From contig NC_085138.1 of assembly GCF_035046485.1 (NCBI RefSeq), positions 88,461,228 through 88,525,227 on the forward strand: 64,000 nucleotides of DNA, read 5' to 3'. The notes under the pieces were generated by a model that made no database searches, was not told the DNA's origin, and worked only from the letters and a program-made list of their open reading frames with translations. Of this stretch, positions 22,595-33,600 are shown one piece after another. The translations under genes and the position numbers were made by a program. Positions within the stretch are counted from its first letter, which is position 1. Each line of letters starts with the position of its first letter. The stretch is from Aedes albopictus. Lineage: Eukaryota; Arthropoda; Insecta; Diptera; Culicidae.

Positions 22595-23005
22595 CCTACA
22601 AGTTATGCAATCAAGCGAACTGTGCCGCACATCTTCAAAATAATAAAAACACACTATTCTATCACCTTCCCCTGGTATCCACACACCAATGTGTGAACCT
22701 TCTGCCAACCCATTCCCACCAACACTCCAACATCCGCATGAATTTGTGCTGGCGCAGAGGTATATTCGGCCAGATGTGGATACAAACGATTGCAATCATC
22801 ACTTCCTTACCCCTTCCCCACATTGACCTGCAACCTGACGTGGCAGGCGCCATTGTCGCCTAAAAATAGAAGATCACCAACGCTCACACACTGAAGATGC
22901 CTGCTAGTCCCCGGCAGTTATCTCATTGGTCCTTGTGTGAGTGTAGCTGGTCTGGCGATACTGGAGTAGCATCCACGGGCGGTCAATCAAGCTCAAGCTC
23001 TCAAG
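22595..23005. other. Non-coding stretch between repeats
   Basis: No gene recognised. Overlapping small frames on the minus strand (22571-22853) have no known motif. It ends at the right copy of the 29-bp direct repeat, so it may belong to the inserted unit that starts at 19040. Confidence 0.4.
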
Positions 23006-23034
23006 CCCAGAAGCTTTGGTCCCAATTTGAGAGA
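23006..23034 (+). repeat. 29-bp direct repeat, right copy
   Basis: Exact copy of 19011-19039. It is followed by an A-rich stretch AAAAGAATAATTAAAAAG. Confidence 0.9.
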
Positions 23035-23192
23035 AAAAGAATAATTAAAAAGTTATTGTTGATTTTACTCGGTGAAAAAAGACTTTCCAAATCTTTTATG
23101 GCGTAACGTTTCGGCCTACTTCATTCAGCCATAATCATATACAAAACTTTTGCTTGCCGCCACTGTGGTCTATCGCAACTAGATTAAGTTTA

Positions 23193-23309
23193 ACCTTTCA
23201 GGACGCGCACCATCAAACAGCTGAAACTGCACCGCGCTCGCGCAGTAGACGACGAGCGAGGTTTTTTGGTAGTGTTGTAATTTTTACAACGGCGCGCGTC
23301 CTGAAGGGT
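23193..23309. mobile_element. 117-bp MITE, ACCYTTCAGGACGCGC ends
   Basis: ACCTTTCAGGACGCGC at the left pairs with GCGCGTCCTGAAGGGT at the right, with TA on both sides. It is too small to code. The ends resemble TTAACCC-type termini seen at 31385 and 41623. Confidence 0.8.
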
Positions 23310-23439
23310 TAGGGGGCGCTCAAAAAGGTACAAAAATTGAAAGGTTTAGATTTTTTGTCACTAAATGGCGCTGTAAGCGTTCAGTTAATACCGACTTTGG
23401 TATTCTAGTTCATGACAGCAAAGTGATCCGACGCCTGAA

Positions 23440-23605
23440 AACCCCGTGAAGCTTAGCTAAGCCATTCTTGAAACGCCCTGAACATTCTGAAACGCATTGA
23501 AACGCCATTGAGATCCCCTAAAATCCATCTGAAACCTCCTGAATCGCCAGAAACGCCCTGAACCGCATTGTAACGTCTTGAAACGCGGCATGCCTCGTTG
23601 GATAA
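23440..23605. repeat. Degenerate short tandem repeat (GAAACGCC type)
   Basis: CTTGAAACGCC, CTGAACATT, CTGAAACGC, TTGAAACGCC and similar units recur about every 12-16 bp. A related patch lies at 30130-30205. Frames at 23453-23650 minus are repeat by-products. Confidence 0.6.
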
Positions 23606-24079
23606 ACGTACGACTCGTGTTGAAAAAATCAACTTTTTGCAACTCGTCACATAAATAACTATTAGTTAGTTACTTCGCTTAATAGCATGAATACTTTGAT
23701 GTTGCATATGGTGAATGATCGTCTTTTATGTTGGCATTACGTTCCAGCAGGACGAGAACTTGCTTTCTAGTTAACCGAAAACTGTAGCTTGTTCACAAGT
23801 ATCAGTTCCAATCTATTAAAAGTACCTGTCGCTTCTACGTTTCATATGAATGCAACGCGAATTGGGCACATAAACCAAACATAGTGTTCATTCAACTTAA
23901 CTGAAGTATAACCAAGAAGCTCATATGTCGTAAGCATAACGAAGCCGATGTAATATGTCGAACAAAATGACGTTGAGGAAAATGACGCTGAATAGGATAA
24001 CTCGTTTGTGTTTTCGGATGTAAATAATCTTAAAGTGTATTCTTAGTTATTGAGCAAAACAGGGTATGTTTCCTTCGGG
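23606..24079. other. Non-coding stretch
   Basis: No gene or repeat unit was recognised. Confidence 0.35.
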
Positions 24080-24290
24080 ATCTAAAAAAAGGTTGATGAG
24101 TAAATGAGTTTGCTGGTGAATTAGTGAATAAGATAACAAGTGACTTGACGATTAAATGAATGGATTTCCTTTTAATGAGCTTGTCAGTGAGTTAATTGGC
24201 AAGTAAGTGTGTTGGTAAGTGAGGGGGTTTAAAAGTGAATGAGTTGGCAAGTAAGTGGTGCTGTAAGTGAACTGCTTGCTGTGAATATTC
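24080..24290. repeat. Degenerate GAGTNAGT array
   Basis: Motifs such as GAGTAAATGAGTTTG, GTGAGTTAATTGG and AAGTAAGTG recur. It is the reverse-complement sense of the ACTCACT array at 24956-26470, so the two face each other around 24291-24955. Confidence 0.6.
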
Positions 24291-24955
24291 TCATTCATAT
24301 GTAGGGAAAAATAGCCTGAAGCATTCGTCATAAAGCATATTTTTCACAAAGAGACTAAAACATGTGTAACACAACGTGGTAAAACACCTCAGTCATGAAA
24401 ATCCAGTGCACTAATTGTTGACACTTGACAGTTTAGATCTGATGAGTTTGAACCATTAATATGATGTCTCCATGGCAAAGAAAACAATGCAGTCGTTACC
24501 AGCAGCTGGGGTAAATGCATTTAAATGGATGGGATCCACACTCTAGCGTGCGCAGCTTTTTCTTTTATCTTACTCACTCTCGTAAACAAACACGAAAAAG
24601 AGAAACATAAAAAAGGAGGCACTTGTCAACCTATCTCAGCAGACATTGTTTTTGTCTGTGTCGTTTCGTTACTGTCTACGGAAAGAACACTATCCGTCAG
24701 ATCTGAGGTTTGAACGCCTACTGGTCCCACCATCAGTGAGGCTCGCGAGCTACTACGACCAGAATGCAGAGGAAGAGGTTTAAACGCTTTGTTCCAGGTT
24801 ATGTTAGCTATCGCAACGCAATATTGCATTGCTTGGCATGAGGATCATAACGCTGTTACGCTGTCTCCTACTTATCAGTTTTATTCGTATTTTTCAATTA
24901 CAAATGCCATCGTCATTAATAATCGTTCTTACTCATCATTATTATTCATGCAAAC
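24291..24955. other. Non-coding stretch between facing arrays
   Basis: No gene recognised. The short frames here (24525-24713, 24626-24829) lack any known motif. Confidence 0.35.
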
Positions 24956-25187
24956 AGGATTACTCACTAATTCACTCACTGATTCATTCATTTATTCACT
25001 AAGTCACTCGCTCACCCACCGGCTCACTCAACCACTTATTCACTTACTCACTAGCTCACTCACGGCTTCATCTGCTAACGAATGAATATTTCAATTCACT
25101 ACAACAATCAGTAACTCACTGCAACATTCAATAACTCATTACAGTACTCATTAACAAGCTCACTCACTCACTATTCTATGCACTTAA

Positions 25188-25386
25188 GGTGAATATAAAG
25201 CGAAGCCACACCTTGAATTTTCAAACCATAAATCTGAAGAACCAAATATCGAAAAGCGCTGAAAAGTTGATCGATTGGTCAGCCGCTGGTGGTGACCAAT
25301 CGATCAACTTTTCAGTGCAATCCGTCAATTGGTTCTTCAGATTTGTGCGCTTGAAAATCGAGGTGTGGCTTCGTCATATCTTCACC
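25188..25386. mobile_element. 199-bp palindromic MITE, TTAA target (first of a pair)
   Basis: GGTGAATATAAAGCGAAGCC at the left is the inverse of the right end (GGCTTCGTCATATCTTCACC), and the pairing runs almost to the centre near 25290, with ATCGATTGGTCA against TGACCAATCGAT. TTAA lies at 25184-25187 and 25387-25390. Confidence 0.9.
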
Positions 25387-25390
25387 TTAA

Positions 25391-25575
25391 GGTGAAGATA
25401 TGACGAAGCCACACCTTGAATTTTCAAGACCACAAATCTGAGGAACCGAAAATCAGATTGCGCTGAAATGTTGATCGATTGGTTACCCGCTGGTGGTGGC
25501 CAATCGATCAACTTTTCAGCGCAAACCGATCCTCGGTTCTTCAGATTCGAGGTGTGGCTTCGTTATATATTCACC
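25391..25575. mobile_element. 185-bp palindromic MITE, TTAA target (second of a pair)
   Basis: It is the same family as the element at 25188, separated from it only by one TTAA (25387-25390). The outer TTAA is at 25576-25579. Both share AAGCCACACCTTGAATTTTC and GTTGATCGATTGG. A near-complete hairpin can form over the whole length. Confidence 0.9.
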
Positions 25576-25605
25576 TTAATAACACACCCTCTCATTCAAT
25601 TACCT

Positions 25606-25769
25606 AAGTAACACACTTGTCACAGAAAAGTCACTTCGGCGCAGGCTTTAGTTGCGCAGAAGTCACAAAGGCTTACTTCTATCTAATATTTGTTAGAAAT
25701 AAATTACAGTGACTTCTGCGCAACAAAAACCTGCGCCGCCGTGACTTTTCTGTGACAAGTGTGTAACTT
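25606..25769. mobile_element. 164-bp foldback MITE
   Basis: AAGTAACACACTTGTCACAG (left) pairs with CTGTGACAAGTGTGTAACTT (right, one mismatch), and the arms continue with AAAAGTCAC and TTGCGCAGAAGTCAC. No clear target duplication is visible. Confidence 0.85.
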
Positions 25770-26497
25770 GCGTATACACATCACTCACTAATTTATTCAA
25801 TTACTCATTTTTTACCCTCACATTAACTCGCTAATAGACTCACTCACTCACTAATTCACTAATTCATTACTCACTTATTTACTTTTCAACTCACTGCATT
25901 ACTCACTAAATCCTGCACTTACTTCCTAACTCACTAACAGCCTCACTCGTTTACTCATTAGTTCACTAATCCACTCATATTCTCGCTAATTTACTCACTG
26001 ACAAGCTTAACATCACTCATTCCCTAATTCACTGTTTCGCAAACTCACCTATTAACTTACTAATTTACTAGCTCATTCATTTCATCCAATCACTCACTCA
26101 TTAATCATGAACTCATTCATCCAACTTACTCATTTACTCATCAATTCATTAACTCCCTCATTCATGAACTTAACTTACTCACTTACTCATCAACTTTTTC
26201 ATTACTCACTGACTCACTTACTAATACACCAACTCACTTAGTCACTGACTCACTAATTCATTCACTCACTAATTCTCACACATTTACTCATTGATTCATT
26301 TAATCTCTTACAAACATACTCAAATTCACGGATCAGTTATTTGCCTTATTATCTATAACATTCTTAGTCAGCAACTGACTTACTCACTAACTCGCTCAAT
26401 CTTTGGGCAGCTCACACTCATCCAAAAACCAATTCATCAACCTTGTTACTCATTCACCAGCTTTCTACTTACCCGATAATAAAAAAATGCGTTAAGT

Positions 26498-26650
26498 AAA
26501 AAGAAGATCGTGTTACGTACAGTTCCTTTGAATTTCACTAAGAATTTGCATCCTTTGACAGACACGTATTTTGACCTCAACTGTATGGTCGTCTTCAGTG
26601 TCCTGTACTTGACTCGTTCATCAGGTTCATCATCATCAATGCGTTAAGGT
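26498..26650. mobile_element. Relic of the GCGTTAAGTAC foldback family
   Basis: ATGCGTTAAGTA, AGTTCCTTTGAATTTCACT, AAGAATTTGCATCC, GGTCGTCTTCAGTGTC and GTACTTGACTCG match one arm of the complete element at 37675-37951. TTCATCAGGTTCATCATC follows the broken apex. Confidence 0.75.
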
Positions 26651-26728
26651 TTAAAACCACTTTTTTGTTGCCTTTCGGCTTCGTTTTGCTTCAAATGTCT
26701 TAAGCCTTATGCATGAAAGTTTTTTTAA

Positions 26729-29700
26729 AGAAAAAACCCAGATTAATACACCTAGTGGTGATAGTGCCTTTCTCGTCGAATATGAGCTCATGAACTTTCC
26801 GTCGACGTTAGCCAAAATGTTCCTGAATCCGGAAAACACTTTATATAGAAAAGCAACAATTTTAATACAGCCATCATCGATTTGGGAAACTTATTGATGG
26901 TACATATTCCGATGTAAAGTTCAACATCAATACAGAGTTGACAAATATCATACCTCTCAGTTGACTACTAGTCGTGCATTAGGGTCATTATGACTCCATT
27001 TCATGCACTACGGCAGCGGGGTGCATGAAGAAGCTTAACTTTATTCACAATAACAGATCACTTTGTGATCTTCGCCAATGTTAATTTAGCACACTTTAGG
27101 CTATTTTTTTACCATTGGTAACACGATTCATGTAAAATTTGACCTTCTTACGAGAAAAATGCATAAAATATAAATTTTCTATTCAAATTTCAATCGCAAT
27201 GAGAAGAGTGGCTCAACCAGCCGCACCCAAATTGTGAGCAGTAATTTTAGAAAAAAAGGAGATTTAAGATTGAAATATTGAAAACTGTATAAGGTGTTGA
27301 TGCGATTAAATTATATTTTTTCCATAAAACGTTGATCCATCCTACTATTCATTTTCACCGCTGGAACCAGAAATGGTGTGATTTGAAGGGATCGCTTTGG
27401 TCACGACTTTATTCTTTTGCATATATGAAGACTTTGGCCATTTCTTCACTTATAATCTTACCCAACGTTTACAGGCTATCAAAAAAGCCACGATTTGATA
27501 TATCGCTTTGACATTTATTTTGTTCACTTCTATAATTCCGCTATTTGATGTACAGCTTGCATGGGTTTTGTTAAATTTTGCGTTTGACCACTCCCGGTGG
27601 GACACCTGGAATCGATTCCGGTTGTATCAAATATGGTCTGAGACTATGTTCTTGTCAATTGTTCATCGGGTTACCTAAGAAGCTAAAAATTAATGTAATT
27701 TGAGGCTATTTTCTTGCTAACCGTACAGCAAATTTTTGAAAAACCCACGATTTTATGTATCGCATGCATGATTTTGGTTTACTTCTATTAAATCGCTTCC
27801 GATGGAACACCCGCAACCCATTCCGAAATATTATTACAAGTTCTAGATGTGGCCTGAGATAATTTTCTTGTTGACCGTGTATCAGATTATCAAAAACGCC
27901 GCTATGGTTTAGTTCCCTTCTATATTTTAGCACTTCCGGTGGGTTACTCGTCTCGTCACCAGTTTTGGAATACTACTGGTTCTCCCAAATATGGTCTGAG
28001 ATTGTTTGTTGGCTGACCGTTTATCATGTTACTGAATAAGTCATTGATATGTCACATATATTGGTTCTCTTTTACATTCGACCATTTCTGGCGGGACACC
28101 CGGAATCGGCCCCGTAACGTCTATTTTCTTGCAACTGTTCATCATGTTACCTAAAAAGCCGTGATTTGAGGTATCGCATGCATCGGTTTGGTTTCACTTC
28201 CGGCTCGAAACCGGTTGCGGAACACTACTGATAGTCCCTTAAGTAGTCTGAGTCTATTTGCTTGAAAACGTTTATTAGATTATCAAAAATGCCGCGCTTT
28301 GCTGTGTCGCATGCATGGGTTTGGTACAATTTTACACGGTAAAAAATCTGCACGCTCGATGTAAGGGAAAAATCCATTAACTATTCAACATCCCAATCAA
28401 CATGATCAGCAATGTTTTTCCTTTGAAATCACAATGCTGTCAGTGTCGATTCCAGAACCAAAACAAACCCACCGGAGAAATTAACTGAAAATCACTTCGA
28501 TTTGCACTACTGTATAAAGCAGTACGATCCAAAGTGAAAAGCTATTGGTTTGGTAATGACTGTTTTGGACATGAAAGTAAATATAGATGACAGGTGATAG
28601 AAAGTGTTTCGCTTCGATACGCACCTCTCTAACAGATGTGAAGTAGTGTAGTGGGAAAACAGATGATCGTGAATCTCAAGGTCCTGGTATCGAATCTTGG
28701 GTGTGGTGAACACTTTTTTTTTTAATTCTAGTTTTGAATTCAAAACATTGTCAACTACGAATTGAAGTGAATTTCCATTTAAATTGAAGAGGCATTGAAT
28801 GTTCATTTTCGAATGATATTCGATTGATAACAAACTGATTAGACAGTAGTGCGAATTCAAGTGCCAATCAGTTTATATCAGAGTGTAGATTTTTTACCGT
28901 GTATATTTAGCCGCTTTCGGAGGGAAACTCGGAACTAATTTCGGAACTACTGACAGTCCATAATGTGGTCTTAGCATACTTCCTAGATAACCAGTCATTA
29001 AATTGTCGGAAAAGCCTTGATTTGATGTGCCGCATGCAAAAGTTTTGTCAAATTTTATATACGGCCACTTCCGGTGGAGCTCCTAGAACCTGTTCCGCAA
29101 CACTACCGCTTCAGATATGGTCTGCGACTGTTTTCCTGCTAACAGTCCATCAGGTTATCGAAATTGCCGCAGGTTGATGTGTCGCATGCATGGGTTTGGA
29201 TCACTTTTATATTTGACCACATCCAGCGGGACATCCGGAACCGGTTCCGAAACACTACCGGTTTAGATAAGGTCTGAGTCTTTTTTTATGCCAACCTTTC
29301 ATTGGATTATCAAAAAAGTCGCGCTTTAATATGTCGCATGCATAGATTTGATTCACTTTTATATTTGGCCACTTCCGGCGGGATATCCGGAACCGGTTCC
29401 GGAACACAACCGGTTCTGATATGGTCTGAGGCTGTTTTCTTGCTAACTGTTCATCAGGTTATCAAAATTGCCGCAGGTTGATGTGTCGCATGCATGGGTT
29501 TGGATCACATTTATATTTGACCACTTCCAGCGGGACATCCGGAACCGGTTCCGGAACATAACCGGTTCAGATAGGGTCTGAGACTGTTTTCTTGATAACT
29601 GTTCATCAAGTTATCCAAAATGCCACAGTTTGATGTGTCGCATGTATGTGTTTGCTACATTTTTATGTATGGCCCCTTCCCCCCCCCTACTGGTCCGGAA

Positions 29701-30048
29701 CACCTAAATGTCCATAACTCCGGAACGGCTGGACCGATCCGAACCATTTTCAATAGGAAACAATGGGACCAGATTCCGCGTCGAATGAACCATCGGTCAT
29801 TAAAATCGGTTGAGGTTTACTGCCAAAAAGTGATGTGAGTTTTTTTTGTACACATACACACACACATACACACACACATACACACACACATACACACACA
29901 CATACATACACACAGACATCACCTCAATTCGTCGAGCTGAGTCGATTGGTATATGTGACTCGACTCTCCGGGCCTTCTATCAAAAAGTCATTTTTGTAGT
30001 GAACATATAGCCTTTCCAGTACACTTAGTGTACGAGAAAGGCAAAACG
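26729..30048 (+). mobile_element. 3.3-kb non-autonomous repeat, copy B
   Basis: Near-identical to 19275-22594, with the same ends and the same orientation but unrelated flanks (TTTTTTAAAG before, TTTTGAAATTTC after). The shared nested MITE means the family was already carrying it before at least one of the two insertions. One base difference from copy A is visible (C at 28105). The microsatellite CACACATA also recurs. Confidence 0.88.
28335..28901. mobile_element. 567-bp MITE nested in copy B
   Basis: Same insertion site, TA flanks and TIRs (CACGGTAAAAAATCTGCAC) as the element at 20881-21447. Confidence 0.9.
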
Positions 30049-30233
30049 TTTTGAAATTTCAATCGCGTTTTTCTCAGTTTCAAGTTTTTCATCATGGGCC
30101 AACTATGCGTAGAACGGCAGTAGAAGCGCCTTGAAATGCCTTGAAACGCTTTTGAAACACCCTGAGATCCCCACGAAGCTCACCTGAGAGCCTGTGAAAC
30201 CCTTGAAACTCCTCCGAATTGGAATCTGGTTTC

Positions 30234-30496
30234 CTTTTCTTCTTTTTGGCGTAACGTCCCAACTGGGCATAACCTGCTTCTCAGCACTTTCACAGTTGTC
30301 AATTGAGAGCTTCCTCTGCCGATGACCATTTTGCATGTATCGTATGGCAGGCACGAGGACACTTCATATCTGAGAAAATCACAGAAATTTCCTTTACGAA
30401 AAGTTCCTGGCTGGACCGATCGGGAATCGCATCCGTCACCCTTAGCCTGGTCATGCCGAATACCCACGCCTTTACAGATGTGGCTATTTGGATTAT
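30234..30496 (-). mobile_element. tRNA-derived SINE (minus)
   Basis: On the minus strand it reads TAGCCACATCTG (A box region), GGGTGACGGATGCGATTCCCG (B box within), AACTTTTCGTAAAGGAAATTTC, AAAATGGTCATCGGC and a 3' end CAGTTGGGACGTTACGCC with an AAAAAGAAGAAAA tail. It is the same family as the copies at 16490 and 16885 and the best preserved of the three. Confidence 0.85.
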
Positions 30497-31387
30497 TATT
30501 TGCGATAAAAGCTCCACTATTTTGCCTTGCCTTAGTATCGTGGTAAAATTGAATGTACGGTATCAATTGCCGCCTCATGTGGCATGTGACACGCAGAATA
30601 TCGGTTGTAAACTTCTCTATGAATATAAAGTCTATATGCTCCACGTAGAATGCGGCAACTGCATAACAATCGTCGAATCCTATCATCTAGCCAGCCACAC
30701 TCCATTGACAAAAACGTCATCAGACAGACCCCATCGTACACACTCACCGGACATGCGCTCTTTTGAACTCAACGCACAGGAGCGCAGCAAATGCCATCGT
30801 TGTTCGTTTTACATTTCAATGGATACGGAACGGACACGACCGACGGTGCTGTGGTGATTGCTTGCTACCTACTCACAGTCGCGGTTGCCTGTTCAGATTG
30901 AGAGTGTTGAGTCCGTCATCGGAAACAGTGCTGCTCTGCTACTGGGTCTGCCTGGGGAATTCATGGGAATTTTGACTTGTGATGATTGCTGTAATCGGCC
31001 TAACCGGATCAGTGGTTGGTTATCGCATACCATGGTAGAAACCATATCATCCCGAAATCACACACCGTGTGTTTCCAATTTCAAGTGCGCATTTTGTTTT
31101 GAATGTCAAACGCGCGCGTGTAAATTGCGATGCTATCCACGCTGTCTGTACTAGCGAGTCGCAAACTTCTCTCGCTTCTATACATCCATCTATAAGTAGG
31201 TAGATAGGAAGGAACAGACTAACAACTGTGGTGGCGACGACGTAGTTCAGATGATCCATGAGAGCCCATAGATACCTACATGTTTCGGGTTCGACTAGTT
31301 GTTGATGTGAATTGATGCTGCGTAGCTAAGTGGAAATAATTATTTACCTGTGTGATGGGGTGAGGGTTTGAAATTGGTGATCTATTA
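30497..31387. other. Non-coding stretch
   Basis: No gene recognised. The 184-residue frame at 30303-30857 begins inside the SINE and has no known domain, so I do not call it. Confidence 0.4.
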
Positions 31388-31404
31388 ACCCATATCCGCC
31401 CAGC

Positions 31405-31456
31405 GTCCTATTTATAGGACAGATGCCTCGAACGCCCAGCGTCCTATAAATAGGAC
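31405..31456. repeat. Duplicated GTCCTATTTATAGGAC palindromes
   Basis: Two 16-bp palindromes (31405-31420, and 31441-31456 with ATAAAT in the centre) are each preceded by CGCCCAGC. The unit period is 36 bp. They lie just inside the ACCC end of the possible element at 31388. Confidence 0.85.
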
Positions 31457-31734
31457 AGTCCTTTGGATGTGAATATCTCCAGAATTATGCAAAATTTTAG
31501 AATACTTTCTTTAGAGAAGATGTTCTCCACATCCATACCTTGCTCATAGTGGACAATATAGTATGTGACTGGTTCACTAGGTGGCGTAAACGATGCTGCA
31601 AAGAATGCATATTGTCACGATCTGTGAGCATCATTTCCAATGCGAAAAAAAAAAATTTCCCTGGAATCTTGACAATGGTTAATAATTTACAGTTCATTTC
31701 TTCGGCAGAGTTGTTAATCAATACATACAAAAGT

Positions 31735-31835
31735 CGATGTATGTATGATTGTATGTTTACATGCTTGTATGTTTATATGTTTGTATGTTTGTCTATTTGT
31801 ATGTTTATATGTTTGTATGTATGTGTATATGTATG
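31735..31835. repeat. TGTATGTT-type microsatellite
   Basis: Imperfect TGTATGTTTA / TGTTTGTATG units. Several frames are open only because of this composition. Confidence 0.8.
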
Positions 31836-31929
31836 CCGGAACATAGGCATAACTCTGAAATGCGTCAAGAAATTTCAATCAAATTTGGTATACACATTCC
31901 TTAGGATGTAGAGGTGGTAGCAAGGATAT

Positions 31930-32545
31930 TTAAATTCAAGATGGCGGCTTAGGTTCCAAGATGGCGGCAAAAAATCCAGAATATATGCTTTTTAACGACA
32001 ATGCTGCTTCGGATACTATGCAATATGGGTATCTGTCGATCGGGCTTCAGAAGTAGAACTCAAAAATGAATATCCGAAGCCATTTTGAAATCAAAGATGG
32101 CGGACCATATCCAATATGGCGGCCATGAAATGGCAGTTTGATCAATAATACCATGCAATATGGGTATCTATCGATCGGGCTTGACGAGTAGAAGTAAAAA
32201 AATCGATATTTTACGCCATTTTGAAATCCAAGATGGCGGATCATATCCAAGATGGCGGCCACGGAATGGTAGTTTGAGCTATGATACTATACAATATGGG
32301 TATCTATCGATCGGGCTTCATGAGTAGAAGTCAAAAAACGACATTTGACTCTGTTTAGAAATTCAAGATGGCGGCCCATATCCAATATGGCGGCCACAGA
32401 ATGAGAGTTTGAGCTATGAAACCATGCAATATGGGTATCTATCGATCGGCCATTTTGAAACCCAAGATGGCGGACCATACCCAAGTTAGGGGCCACGGAA
32501 TGGTACTTTGAGCTATACATAATACCATGCAATATGCGTATCTAA
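31930..32545. repeat. 135-bp tandem repeat with AAGATGGCGG motifs
   Basis: GGGTATCTATCGATCGGGCTT recurs near 32028, 32162, 32298 and 32433, a period of 134-136 bp, about 4.5 copies. Each unit carries paired AAGATGGCGG and ATATGGCGGCC motifs. Minus-strand frames across it are repeat by-products. Confidence 0.88.
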
Positions 32546-32925
32546 AGGGTAGATGGTAGGATAGCGGGTAGGATAAAAGGTGGAGCAGACGGTCGGGTAG
32601 AGGGTTTGGGTGAATGATAGAGTAGAGGGAGTGGAGTAGAAGGTAGGGTGTGGAGTGGAGTAGGGTAGTGGATAGGGTAGACGGTAGGGAGAAGGGTAGA
32701 ATAAAGAGTAGGTTTGAGGGTAGGAAAAATGTTAGGGTAGCGAGTAGGGTAGACGGTACGATTAAGCACAATATAGACTAGAGGGTACGGTAAAGGATAG
32801 GGCAGTGGTTATAGCAGAGGATAGTTTAGAGAGTAGGGCAGATGGTAGGGTTGAAGGTTATGATAGAGCGTAGGATAGAGGGTTGGAATAGAGGGCAAAG
32901 AAGACAGTCAGGTAGAGGCCGGCAT
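32546..32925. repeat. GGGTAGA-type simple repeat
   Basis: Degenerate units of GGGTAGAGGGTAGG and similar, purine-rich on the plus strand. No gene. Confidence 0.8.
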
Positions 32926-33300
32926 TCTTTACGGGATTCCTTCAGGAATAACTTCAGGGATTTCTGCCAGAATTGCTTTAGAAAATCCTGAAAGGATTCT
33001 TGCAGAAATTTTACCCAGAATTCTTTCACGGATTTCTTCTGGAATTACTTCACAGATTCATTTTAGGATACTTTCAAAGTGTTCTGTCGAAACATATTTT
33101 GAGAATCCTAATTGAATTCTTTCTATGAGCCGGGATCCTCACTCGGGATTTATGCAGCAATTCCTCCCGGGATTTCGTCTGTGATTATTTCAGGGATTCC
33201 TACCAAGATTTCAGTTGAGATTCCCTCAGAACTCTACCAGATATGACTCAGAATTCCTTCTGTATATCCTCCCGGGATTCATTCGGGGATTTCACATTAT
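32926..33300. repeat. Patch of degenerate 24-bp minisatellite
   Basis: GGGATTCCTTCAGGAATAAC, CAGGGATTTCTGCC and GGGATTCCTACC units mark the same family as 1750-4785. Confidence 0.65.
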
Positions 33301-33439
33301 CTTTTCGATGTAACCTTGATAGTGCCCAGAATAACACCATAAAATTCACATATTGTTCACGAATAACCAATCATGAAGTAGTCCAAACATAAGTGGAGAA
33401 GCCGTGTAGAGTATATCTGGTTGAAATTTTATATCAAAA

Positions 33440-33600
33440 CATGGAATGATGATGAACCTGGGCGTGTTAGTAGAATACCTGTAAATACGAGACACCGAAG
33501 ACGACCATATAGTTGAGGTCGAAATACGTATCTTTCAAAGGAGACAAATTAAATTGAACAGTACTTAACACAATTTTCTTTTTTAAATATAAAAAACTTC
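33440..33600. mobile_element. Relic of the GCGTTAAGTAC foldback family
   Basis: GATGATGAACCTGGGC, ACCGAAGACGACC, AGTTGAGGTCGAAATACG, AACAGTACTTAACAC and AATTTTCTTTTT follow the order seen in the complete element at 37675-37951, with internal deletions. Confidence 0.7.

Larger units (their letters stand above)
24956..26470. repeat. Degenerate ACTCACT/ATTCACT simple-sequence array
   Basis: Long stretches are made of ACTCACTAATTCA-like units with drifting spacing (4-bp core CTCA/TTCA). Three foldback elements (25188, 25391, 25606) sit inside it. Confidence 0.8.

Noticed and set aside
30303..30857. 184-residue protein
   Set aside because: Starts inside a SINE, no recognised domain, overlapping open frames on the other strand.
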